A stretch of DNA of 64,000 nucleotides, taken from assembly GCF_028769735.1 (NCBI RefSeq), contig NC_088173.1:24740038-24804037 (forward strand), given 5' to 3'. The notes beneath the pieces were generated by a model. The model was not told the DNA's origin, searched no databases, and worked only from the letters and a program-made list of their open reading frames with translations. The translations under genes and the position numbers were made by a program. Below, piece by piece: positions 47,251 through 59,459 of this stretch (the first letter of the stretch is position 1; each line of letters begins with the position of its first letter). This DNA comes from Zonotrichia leucophrys gambelii. Its lineage: Eukaryota > Chordata > Aves > Passeriformes > Passerellidae.

Positions 47251-50200
47251 TTCGCAGCACCAGCAGCATTTGAAAGGCAGAGCCACAGGATACCTATAAG
47301 CAGATGGGGGAGAAGATCTTTATATGCAGATTGCACAGGCACAGTTAGGCCTTGTAATCATTATTAGTTTTAAGATAAAACCAACAGGGTTGTCACTGTT
47401 TTCCAGTTAAATCTACACATTTTCCATCCCAAGATCCCGCTGAAACCCATGTGCTTTAAGTAGAGGCAAAGGTGTCCACCTGTACTGTTGAAAGCAGCAG
47501 GCAGCTAACCCAAGGGAAATGCTGGGATGGGGATAGGTGGGAAGACAGGGCTGGCTGAGTTCACATCCAAGAGGCAGCGTGCAAGAAATACCCTGGTGTA
47601 ACAGCCCAGAAGAAGAGGGAGGGGGAGAGCAAGAGCCAAAGAATTCAACTGCTGTCTCAATAAATTCTTATTCCATAAAAAGGGACCAAAATTAGATGAC
47701 ATCTACGCATTATGATAGCTTCCTTTATATATAGGCATGTAGTTTCTAGTGACTGATAGAAAGTCAGCAGAACGGTTGCTAATTTTATTGTGAAAAAAAC
47801 CCAGAACAACACAGTGATTTCAAATTGTTCAGTCTGAAAGTGACTAACACAGAGAGAGAAAAGGGCTTCTGATTACAGCACCTGCAAGAAGCTCTTCAGT
47901 CTCCTCACCCCTGTAAATGTTCTTTCAGCATTGAATGTGCCTAGAGCTCTAGAGTGCCTTGATTGGATGCCATTAAAAGATATTTCCAGACAGATGCCTT
48001 AAACAAAGCCTGCAATTCTCCAAATACAAATGTGTCTTAGTAAGAATGTTTATATATAAAAAAATTATTTTTCAGATATTTCCTTGTCATGTGACACATT
48101 ACAGTTGAAATTGTAGCATTTTATATGTCTCAACACTGGGAGATTTTCACCATAGAGCATTATATGCTGAATTTATAGTCAATATTGAAATATTCAAAGA
48201 ATGAAAGCTGGAGCTAGACAAATGCAAAGCAGAAATAAAAAACATTTTAAATTAAAAAGAATAAATAACCTAGGATTGGGATGCATTTGTTATTGTAAGA
48301 CTTCTTCTGAAGAAACCTCACTTTCCCTTCATGATCTAGGAACTCTGAACTACCATCAGCTGCTGGCCAAAGTAGAGACATTTGTTTGCTGAGGCATGGT
48401 TAGAAGAATTTGTAACATCCCTAACATCCTGCAGTTATGAAGATGCCTCCTGTGCACAGTCTTCTCTGCACTTGGAAAAACTCTGTTTTTCAAAGACATG
48501 GGTATGGCCAGAGGATGTCAGCAGAGGTGAAAGTGAAAGATCTGGGAGTTGTGATAGACCAGGCTCATTCCTTGACTTCCACTCATCTTTAGACTATCTA
48601 GAAGACAGTAAATTAAGAGCACTTAACTGCGAGCCAGGGCTTTTTATGGAATGAGTGGTTTTGGGACTTGTGATCCCTCAGCACATATCACACTGCACTA
48701 AAGCTCACAATGAGCCTCTTTGCTGAGGCACCCATCACCAACCTGCACCTCAGCCCCCTGGTGGGTCATACTATAGCACATCCCACCCTAGAGCTCCTTC
48801 TCAAACTCACACTACAGCAAGCTCCCGCTGCACTTTCTACATTCCTGTTGGGAAAAAGTGCTGTAAAAATATTTTATCCGCCTCCTAGCTGTGCAAAGAC
48901 AAGTTTCATCTTTACTTCTCTGGCCACAGACACCTGTCAAAACAGAACCTAAACATTTCCAGAGTTTGCTGTCTTCAGCCTCCTTGGCAAAAGAACTGCC
49001 CAAATTTGAACCCACGCCTACTGCTTGCCAACATGCCTGGCTGAGCCATCACATTGCTGTTAGATGTTCCAGCTGTGCTATTCATTTATTGCCACTGGGT
49101 TACTTTACCAGAAAAACACACAGGGTTCAGTTTGAAGAGTCTTTCATGTTTGGGGATGGAGGGAGGTTTATTTTCTTTTTTTACATAACTGAAATATTTC
49201 TTCCACTTACTTTTTAACCTTCAGCAGTTCTGGGTTTTTTGCTTGCCTGCTATGTGTGGCTGCTCCTTAGTTACCATGACACCCACTAATGTGCAGAAGG
49301 TTAGAGCCCAAGAACAGAAAACAGCTGAGTCACATGAGAAGATGGACAAGTTGTCAAGCAGATAACTCTAAAAAGCACGCAGAGGCTCCTTGGCTGACGT
49401 AAATCAGTGTAGCACCATTGAAGTCAAAGTTATAAATCTCTCCCTCTGACTTGGTAAATACCTTCGGGGATCAGAGCTGCACCTTCTGTTGATGTAGTTG
49501 AGCTTTCAGGAACTACAGCTACAGATCTCTGAAATAACCACAAACACAGATTTAAGTATGTAATTCAGCATTTATCAGAAGATATTCAGTGACTTTCCTG
49601 GAGGTATAACCAAAAACAGTGTAGGGAACATGAACACTGAAAGAAAAGCAGAGATGAAACTAAATCTCAGACCCAAAGGACATGGAACAGATTTGAATTC
49701 AGGGCACAAGCTTTCCCCTGCTTCAGTCAGAGACTCAACCCTGAATATCAGGTGCTGAAAATCCAAGTGACCAATTGGAGCTTCACATTTTCCTTCTTGT
49801 GGGAAAGTAAACATTAAGAAATGTATGGTCTTGCAGCTTCTGCACTAGAAGATCAGGATATATCCAGCTTGGAAGGCTTTGTGGCAGCCGTGGGATGGGT
49901 AAGTTGATGATGACACTGCATGACATATGGGATTGTCTTTTTATTTAGATGGGTAAAGTCCTAGCCCCAGTAAGGTCAATGTGAATTCTGCCAACAGCTC
50001 AGGAAACTCTGTGTTATGTTTGCTTTAACAAGCATTTAAAGAATCAAATGAAGCCTTTGGGAATGAAACACAACCTGCCCCAGGCTAGGTTCGACTGTGG
50101 GCTGTGTTTGGCAAATTCCTGCTTCCTTGGTCACTTGTTCTCAGGTGGGCTCAGTGCACCAGCCCCCAGCATCACCACAGCAGAGAAGAAAAAGGAGCAG

Positions 50201-51950
50201 TTAGCTGACTGGGCTCCAAAATAAACCTCCTAAGAAAGGGTTCTTTCTGATCTGGATTTTATTGAGGCTGTACAAAAAGCAGCTATTGCACTGAGGGTAG
50301 GGACAGGGCTGTGCAGCAGGAGGTGAGAGGGGCCCCCAGGGTTGGCACTCTCCAAAACTCCAGCATGACACTCAGTGCTCTGTCCTCTGCAATTGCATGG
50401 GGGAAAGCCCAGCCTGTGTTTCTGCTGCCAAGTCAGGGGGCAAAATTAATATAGACAGGACTTTTTACCAAGAGGTCCCTAACAGAGTCTGAGATTTCAA
50501 AGCATTTTTTGCAATTCCTCTATCCTTGAGTGGAAAGCCAAACCCCTGAAACTGATTTTGCCTTTCCAGATTGGCTAGCCTAGCTGATCAGAGAGTAAAA
50601 TGATGGGTTTTTTACTAGTATCAGCATTAACAGGAATCCAAAAAGCCACGCCTGCCTAGCAGCAGGGATCATCATGCTTTGTGTACAGCATCATTAACAC
50701 ACCAAATGAGAGGCTGAAGGAAAAGCTCCTGATGCAGCCTGGGCTCCCACAGGAAAGCAGTGATGCTGTCTGCTGAGCCTTCGTGTGCTGCTTTTCCTCC
50801 ACAGCCTTGTATTTTCTCCTTCTCCTGTCCCCTGCAAATTCTGCTGCTGAAGTGTGCACGGAGGCACTGTAAGCAGTGTCAGGAACCAGCAGGAGCTTTT
50901 CTTGAGCTGTAGCAAGTGTTTTCAGTTCTGTGTCACTGAGGCATGCTCCCAGCAGGCCTGATGAACACAATGCTAAATAGCACTTGCAAAGTTTGAGAAC
51001 TGTCTAGATTAAGGCACTCAGCACTATTAATAGTCATGCAACTGATTGAGTATTATAACCCCAGGCCTTTTTTTTCTACAAATAAATAACAAAGGTCTTG
51101 AAGTTCCTTGCTGATTTAGAAGTTTTATTGTACAGCAGTAGTCTTCTGAGCATCAGGGAAAATGACAATTGAGAAGATGTTCTGGCTGAGGAATTTTTGT
51201 TAAGTTGTTTTCTAGTAGTGCTTCTGCTAAAGGGCAATTCTGCAAAATAACATGTGTAGGTTCATTGCTTTCCTTAATAGAAACAGTGAAGAACCTGAAC
51301 CAAGCAGAGCTACAGAAGAGATATTATGTTATCTTGCCTTTGTTCAAGCTTATGACGTGGTTCAAGCCCATTATACTTGCCAAGCAACAATAAATATTTG
51401 ACCTGTGAATGCTAGAAGGGAATTCATCCTTATTTCCTCCCCTTGGATTACATAAATCTGAATGACAAGCTATTTAATCTGGGTAATAGTTAACAGTCTC
51501 TGATTGCAGCTGTTAATATAACCCAAAGGAATACCAGCTACTAGTCAAGAGGGCTGTGGTAACACCTTGCTAACGAGATCCATATTTGAGGATACTCAGA
51601 CTAATAGTTTGATTCCCATAAACACATTTTAAAAAAATTGGCATTCATAATAACCGGGTCAGAGTGTCCAACTATATAAGAATCCTTTACCTTTTTGGAG
51701 ACTTACTTGGACTGCCACTGAACATCCTGGATTTGCCTTCGGCTTTCCCTCTCAGGCACCTGAGACTACTTTTTACTTCTTATAAGAAATTGCTTTCAGT
51801 CTGGTTTCTTTAATTAAAATTTTAAACATTTTGCATTGCATAATATAGCCCTCACAGAATCATCACCTCTGAAAGTGCTGATGACCTTCAGAATAACTCT
51901 TGCAAAGCACTAGGGAATCAAAAGTGTGTTTTTGTCTTTTCTCTCTCTCT

Positions 51951-51967
51951 TTTGTTTGTTTGTTTGT
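51951..51967. repeat. (TTTG)n microsatellite
   Basis: About four TTTG units follow a (CT)n tract. This is a simple repeat. Confidence 0.7.
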
Positions 51968-54671
51968 ATTTCAGAACTCTCTTTCCCACTGATATTTGGA
52001 GATGTCTAGTTTTTCTCTTTTGGAAGAAGGCTTTATACTGCAATGCTAACTTGTATATGTGAGATAGATGGAACATAATAATCTGAAGGGATCACTCATC
52101 ACAGCAATTGTCAGGGCTGTAGCACCTTCTCTCTTCAGGGTTTCCTTTTTCAGGGGAAAAATACAGTATTCAACACAAATTCATGGTATCATTTTTTTCC
52201 CCTCCCTTGAACCAGGAGCCTATTTAGCTCTCTACACTACTCTCTTCTGGAAAATTTTGTGTCACCTGCCCACAGCAAAGCTATGCTGTGGAGAACAAAC
52301 CCCAGCAGTCTGCTTTGTTCCTTAGGTAATGTCTGTTGTTTGTGCCTTCAAAAAGAAAGTCTGGGAATTCTATCTGAGAGGTTGGGCTCTTGGATGCAGA
52401 TACTTTCAAAGTTTAGCATTCTCTACATGCCTAATGTTTCTATTTCCTGATGCATTTGGTAGCTGTTTGATTTAATGTGATATGGTTTTACCTGATGAGA
52501 AAAAGCATTTTTCTGGTAAAAGAGGAAGCCAGAGAGGGCAGCACTGGGCTTTAACTCCGCCATTCGGAAGCCACTCTTCATTACAGAACCGAATCACTCT
52601 GTTAAATTGTTGCGAATTTGTTGAAAAAATATCCCAAAGAGCACTGAGCTAGTATAAAATGTTAAACCTTTTGGTCTTTCCATTAACCTTAGGGCCCCAG
52701 CGGAAGCCAAATAAAAAAGGGCAGCAGCATGATTGGTTAACCAAAACTATTATTTTGGAATACACCAAGAAGGGAGGAAGATTTTCCTTGTTCATAGAGC
52801 TGCCAAATTTGTATCATTTTCAGATTCTATTGCACAATTCAGTGTAACAGCTATACTCTTATTTTTCTAGTAATACTAGCCAAATACTTTGAAAGTTGCT
52901 CTTACACTTTTCCTCCCTCTCTGTATGTCTATGTGTAATTAAAATATCATTATTGAACTATAAGTAGTCAAAGTCAGTTTGTTCAGAAGCAACATCACTA
53001 CAGAAACTGACTCTATTTTCTGCAGTCACGGGAGAATTTGATTTGCTTGGATATGGGAGAAACAAGAATGAACTCACAAGGAAAAGAAAACAACACAGGA
53101 AACAAGTTATTATCTCGAGAGCATGAAAAGTACTGCAAATACAGTTCTAGACCTATATAAATTTGACAGTATTTTTTGTTGTGAAATGTAATATCAGAAA
53201 AGACTCAAAGCCTAGAATTTGATGAGATACTGTTGCCGCTCCAGGGCAGTACTAACAGCCTAATTTAGATAAATGGAGAGCTGTCTGTCTCAGGTAGACT
53301 TTGGGATTGTTCCTTTAACCCCATTACACTGATATTATTAGTTTGGAGGACCAGGTGGCAGCAGGCTAAAACATCAGGGTCCAATTTTACAGACACATAA
53401 TTACAATCAAAAGTACAAATGGCTCCCAAAACTTTAATTGAGAATTTGGTGTTACAGTTACACTTGTTACAGTTAGTAAGTATTCTTCGATTTAGCTGAA
53501 CACATGAGTCCAATGTCTTTTTATCCCTAAGACTGTCTTTTTTATATTTGTGCAAACCTTTTTGCAGAAACTGTTTTCCCGAATAATTGTTTTATAAACT
53601 CCAGCCGTTGGTGGGGAGGAGGGAGCTGTTGATGGCCAAAGGAAGATGGCAGAACAAAAAATTATACTACAGAGCAGGACAGTGTTAAATAATATTTGAA
53701 ATAAATGTGAAATATAGGTATTCAGATTTATGTCAAGAAATGATTCTTAAATTCTGTAGAACTACCTCTGAAGACATGAACAGGAATTCAATGAAACTTC
53801 TGGCAAAAAAAAAAAGTGCTCTGCTATGGTGATGGTGTGGGAATATTCAGCACCAAGACCAATCCATAGCAGAAAACAGTGATGTTACCACCAGGTTTCC
53901 ACAGTGGTTTTATATGTACTGTTGTTTAATGGAATTATAAATAGTTTAAATATTGCAGCTGTGACTCAGTTATTTTCAATACCGGGGAATACCTTATTAG
54001 GATTTGCTCCCACCAAACCTTCTTTGCTTACCATGACAGTCAGGCTACCATGGCTAAATATAGATTATAGAAGAAAGTTGCTAACACTTTCAACTTCAAG
54101 CACACACTTAGACAAATACTATAAATAGGCTGATGTTTTGTAAACTAGTACTTGCCAGAGGCACAGGCTACATGCTTTCCTGTGTGAATTTTTTCCCTGT
54201 GTTGCCTTTATGAGACAATTAGCCGCTCTTAGACATCTGAGCTCTCTTTTTATTACAATGAATTTCAAGTCCAATAGCAGCAAGAGACTGACAAAGCTTG
54301 TAAGCAGCAAGCTTTCATGCAAGCTGCCCAATATAGTTTTGCCAATACACTGATCTGCACTACCCTTGCTATGTCTGCCCTGATTTTACCAGGGTACAAT
54401 TAATTCTAGTTCTTGTGCTGGCTTAGTCCTGGTGTAATCACAGGCTTGGTGCACTTGACAAACTTTGTGTTTTGGTATGGATTTGGAGAACATTCAGAAA
54501 TTGGTTCACTTGAGTGTGTTATCATGGGTGTTAGCAATGGACTCAAATACCTGCCTGTAAGGCAGTGTTGCACAGGTCAGATCAAACTGGGGTTCAGTTC
54601 CAAACACTTCACCAAACCCCATGATTTTGCTTAAAGCCATGTCCGTTAAAAGTAAAATTTTGTATTCAGTG

Positions 54672-54697
54672 CAAAAACCAAAAACCAAAAACCAAAA
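54672..54697. repeat. (AAAAACC)n minisatellite, 3 or more units
   Basis: Three consecutive AAAAACC units lie in an A-rich context. This is a simple repeat. Confidence 0.7.
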
Positions 54698-56865
54698 TAC
54701 CCCAACATCAGCACTCTTGCATTAAAAGCAAATTAATCTATCAGTATGTGATACACTTAGGCCAGAGATGTTTTAACTCTAGTTATATTTACTTTAAGCT
54801 ACAGCCAGCCGTACAAAGATAATTAACTCTGTCATTGAAACTAGTATGTTTGTATAGATGGTCTTTTGCCAATCTTCTCACTGATTGTACAGTTTCTTTC
54901 TCTTCTTTTATATGTTACTTCTACTAAAACCAAACTATAACGGAATGAGCAGAAATGGCACAATAGAATTAGGGAAGGAAAAGCCCAAAGGTCTTGCATT
55001 GTATCATCCCTGTAAGTATCAAAAATAAGGCCATTTTCCTGAGTCGGGGTAAGAATCCACAAATCGTCTCTGATATGGCATTATTTTTATGAAACTTTTA
55101 TGTAAATGTCATAGCAAAAGACCTAGGGTTTGAGATTGAAATTTCCTGTTGATGAGATCATCAGTGCTATCAGCTCTCTGAGCTGATGCTGTCACAGCAT
55201 TGTCCTTTATCTTTACTTGCAGTCAGATCCAGGACTGCTGTAGTTATGTCTGGCTAAACTTTCATCAATGTTTGTTGCAGTAAATTTACTCCCTTTGTCT
55301 CCCAAGTGGGGATGAGGCTTGGGAAATAGGGGCCAGTTCTTTGGCTGCATCCATGAAAATTTACCTTATCTATCTTGGAAATTTTGTCTCTTTTTCAGGC
55401 TTTTTATCTGCAACTGGGAAGTATTAGACCTTTACACCTCTTGAAAATGAGATCTTGTACAGCTCTTTTTTCTTTATCTGTTCATTTTATTGAAGAGAAT
55501 ATTTACATTATAACTCCAGTTGAGCTCAGTAGGTCCATGATGACCTGTTCCCCACATCCTAAGATGAAAGATGATTTTAATTCTTGTTTTCTTGTTATTA
55601 CTTCTGTTGTATCCTCTCTATTTTGTTTGAATGCATTAGGTTCTGTCTACAACCACGATTTTATTGTCTAAATCTGGTGCAATGTGCTTACACACAACTT
55701 TACAGTACTCAGTAATGCCATGGGAGAAATGTGAATTATGTCTTAGCAGTGACTCTAAACCATTCTTGAAAAGAACAGCAAGAAAAGAGAGACAAATCAA
55801 ATGTCTGTCTGCTGGGAAGGAGACAGTCTCAGTTCCATCATGCAGGCTGTTTAAAATGACCTTCCCAAGGTCAGCCAGGACAGCAGTTTCATTTGCAGGG
55901 AATTAAATGTAGAACTAACCGTGTCTTTGATCAGAAGATTGCCTATCAAAAAGAGGAGCTCTCTGCTTCTTTACCTCAAGTCTGTCATATCCTTACACGA
56001 AGCAGAGAGAAAGGATGTTTCATACCATTTAGGAAGTGGCAGCAGGAGTCTGAATTGGTAGATTTAGTTTTAAGTAAGGTTTTGACAGCCCATGTGTAGC
56101 CTAAGCACTGCAGCTCAAAGGGTGAAGCTTGAGCCGGATGAATCAATCTGTATTTCACTGACAACAAAAAGTGTGGCTCTACTCCCTTGTGGTTTGCTTA
56201 TCTTGCCCCTTTTGCTACCTTTTGTCTGCTCCTGAGATTTTTTCCTCACCCAGCAGAACAAGCTGTGATTCCGAGAGCTGCTGATCTGGTGTCCCCTGCT
56301 CCATTGCCTGCCTCCTCCTACACCAGCAGCAGCACAGCACAGCTTCCCCACACCTCTGCTCTGTGCTTGGCACGGGGAAACCAACATATGGATAAGCACT
56401 GTGCTGCAAGCCAGGACACTGTGTCTGGTGCAACTCCCCCCTCACAGGAGTCCTGCTAAAGGGCCTGTTTCTCAGGCACCAACTCTGCCTCAGAAACCCT
56501 CCCCAGTGCAGGACCTGCACATGCGAGCACCGCTGATGACCCTGTTACATGGGATGCCTGCATCTCCCATCCCAAACCCTGACACATGCAGCCTCACATA
56601 TGGGCAGGTTACAGAAGCTGAAGCATCTGCCCCAGACAGAGCTCAGTTTCCATTCTCATTCCTGCAGGCAGTGGGATGCACAGCACTGCCAGTCATTAGG
56701 ATATGTCTACCTGTAAACAATTTCTAAAAAATAAAGATTTAAATTTAAATTGGATCAGTCAAAATGGACTAAACCTTGTACAGAAGATCTTCTCCAGCAT
56801 TACCATAATTTGGGTCAGTGTTTTCCCACACAAAGAAATCCTTTATTCTTCCCTTTACCTGCAAA

Positions 56866-56937
56866 CAGCTTACAAAATTTATCATAGATACCTGATGAAA
56901 CCAGCTTACAAAATTTGTCATAGGTGCCTGATAAAAT
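56866..56937. repeat. Two-copy tandem duplication, 36-bp unit
   Basis: CAGCTTACAAAATTTATCAT... at 56866-56901 is repeated as CAGCTTACAAAATTTGTCAT... at 56902-56937 with a handful of transitions. Confidence 0.85.
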
Positions 56938-59050
56938 CAGAAACATGGGCAAATTAAGCAGATTTTTAAAATGGTGGTTTAATATTTGAATGTGCTCCTT
57001 TCATTTGGTTATTTCCCCTTATTATTTATGGCATTTTAAAGACGACATGGTATTACACAGGGTCAGTTTTCCTCTGTAATAACAATTCTATAGCAGATTT
57101 GTTACTCATGCATGTGCCCTCTCTCTCCTGGCTAATGCTCATTTTCAAATCATCATCTAATTTTCTACGCCTTTTAGCATGGAATCTTTTCAGTTACCAA
57201 GGTTGTTGATAGATTGCAGTCTTGCCATTGAGTTTAATACCAACCTCTGGTATGGGTGGTAGTCCATCAAGATTAAAAACACCACAGGAAGAAAATACAT
57301 GCAGACAGACAGCAAGTATCCCTTCAGCCTCTAGGCAGAGTGCTTAAAAGCCCCAGTGTTTCTCTTCCTCTGTCACGATTTCGTGCACAGTAATAACCTC
57401 TGGCAAGGTTTTTGCATTCTCACTGGATTGTATGTTGAAAACAATACAGATCCACTTAAAATTCTTCTGTGTGTTATTTTTAAAATCAGTTTTATTGAAA
57501 CTGTCTGTGTGGTGGCATTCAAGTCTGGCATATGACAGTGTGATTAGTTCTGCCAATGCATTGATCTGCAGCACAATTCCTATTTTTATCCCTGCTGTTT
57601 GAAGTATAGTCAGTCATGACCACATTTCCATTAAAGACTACACGCTGAACCAGTTTAATCTGTGACTAATAAAATAATCGTAACATTTTCATTAAATCCT
57701 CAGCCAGTCTGAACACCATCATCAGTGCTGGCAGAGTAGTGATTTTCTGTTTCTTGAGTGATGCATCTGCCATTGTCAGTGATCTACACTGATTAGACAG
57801 CCAACTTTTTCCCTCACTCTCAAGCAATGTGTACTCAGTATTAGTGTCCCAGCTACGTCTGACCCATGTGTGAATTTATTATCCAACTGGTAGAGAGAGA
57901 ACACCACAATTAGTAGAAAGCCAGTGGAAGAAGCAATAGATCCAAGAAATAGGAACCAGTAACCCCTTGATATGGATAGGAGAGAAAGCTGTGTTTCTCT
58001 TATTATGGGGAGAGAAACCTATGTTCTCTTAGCTCAAGGAGCACAGATCCATACTGCAAATACAAAAGTTTTAGCACTGCTATTTCCTTTGTAGAGGGCA
58101 AAAAATGCACATGTTTCTGTAAACTTGTGGGGAACAAGCCAAAACGAAATTATTCATGCAGATTTAATTCCTGTCTGCTTTAGGAATAAAAAGCTCAATT
58201 ACCTGATTATATATTTACCTGCATACTTATTGCGGGGCTGCTTTGTTGTTCTGTGGAGGAGGTGAGTGATATTCTGTGGGGAAGCAGGCCTCACTAGTGA
58301 AGGAGGCTTCTGTCTGCAAAAGCACCCCTTCCCAATTTCTTACAATAAGCAAAAGGTAGGCAGGAATGGATGTGTGGAAGTTCAGCTGGTGAGGAAGGGA
58401 TGTGCCTGCAGCTCTCAAGAGTGAGAGTGCTTCTCTGCTGCATTGTTCCAATGGGGACACGGTGGAGGTTTGGAGACTCAGGTGAGCTCAAACATGTTTT
58501 TAATACATGGGAAAAGAAAAACCAGGTAAACAAGGTAACAGGAAAGGGTAAAGAAACACCAAGTAGAAGATGATGGAGGATAAGAGAGAGATTTAACACT
58601 GAATAGCAGACAGGAAGAAGCTAGTGGGGAATTGGAAGGCTTTTAGTGCAGTCAGACATCCCGTGTCCCAATGCTTGTGTGAGGTCTGGGCAGAGCAGAC
58701 ATCTGCCTGGGCATACTCTGACATGGCAAAGATCTAACATGATCTTTTGAAAAGAAAGATAAATGCCAGACCTAAGGTACACGAGTAACCTTAATTTTGC
58801 TCTTGTTGTATATGCTTTATGATGGCAACAGTCAAATACCGCTTTTTTTCCTTTTTCATGAGGCCTAAGCTTTTCTCAGTGGCCGGGCTGAGTGCTCCGT
58901 TCAGCCATCCCACACGCCTAATGACTGACAATTAAGTATTAAATTTTTACCTTGCTGTTTGTTGAACAGTGCTGTGTATCAGCATCACAAACCAAAGGAG
59001 GCCTAGTGGAACTCTCATGTGATGGCCACAACTCTGCACTAAACTGGAGC

Positions 59051-59438
59051 CCAAGCCCTGTGACGAATGCCTGAGGGAGCTGGGGTTGTTTAGCTTGGAG
59101 AAAAGAAGGTGACCATGTCCCTCTACAACTGCCTGAAAGGAGAGTGTAGCCTGATGAAGGTCTGTCTCTTCTCCCAGACAACCAGCAATATGACAAGAGG
59201 ACCGTCTTAAGCTGCACCAGGGGAGGTTTAGTTTGGACACCAGGAATTTCTTCACAGAAAGGGCAGCTTGGAAAAGGGCAGTGCAGGGAGGTGGTGGGGT
59301 CCCTGGAGGTGTTTAAGGAATGACTGGATGTGGCACTCACTGCTAGGTCTAGTTGACCATGGCGGTGTACCATCATAGGTTGGACTCGATGAACTCAGGG
59401 GTCTTTTTCCAATCGAATTTATTCTGTGATTCCGTTAT
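59051..59438 (+). mobile_element. Truncated CR1 LINE, 3' end, plus orientation
   Basis: The order of motifs is that of avian CR1 3' ends: CTGAGGGAGCTGGGGTTGTT at 59089 on, then GGAGAAAAGAAGG, CTACAACTGCCTGAAAGGAG, GGTCTGTCTCTTCTCCCAG, CAGGGGAGGTTTAG, CCTGGAGGTGTTTAAGGAA, GGTTGGACTCGATGA and the terminal ATTCTGTGATTCCG. The 5' part is missing and there is internal divergence, as in most genomic CR1 copies. It ends about 25 bp before the CpG island on its right and is the best evidence that the host is a bird. Confidence 0.92.
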
Positions 59439-59459
59439 AGGCTCTTGTAAATAACTCTC

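Larger units (their letters stand above)
41936..59050. other. Intergenic region between TMEM154 and the FBXW7 promoter
   Basis: About 17 kb without a gene I can recognise. It contains a 22-A run (42085-42106), an orphan GC-rich island (43190-43760), two-copy tandem duplications (44269-44328, 47171-47250, 56866-56937), simple repeats (51951-51967, 54672-54697) and an A/C-rich low-complexity piece (45538-45598). GC-richer patches at about 45.6-45.9, 50.2-50.5 and 56.3-56.7 kb show no motifs. Confidence 0.6.

Noticed and set aside
51850..51875. TCACAGAATCATCACCTC as a minus-strand CR1 3' end
   Set aside because: The short similarity to the CR1 terminus is not followed by any further CR1 sequence.
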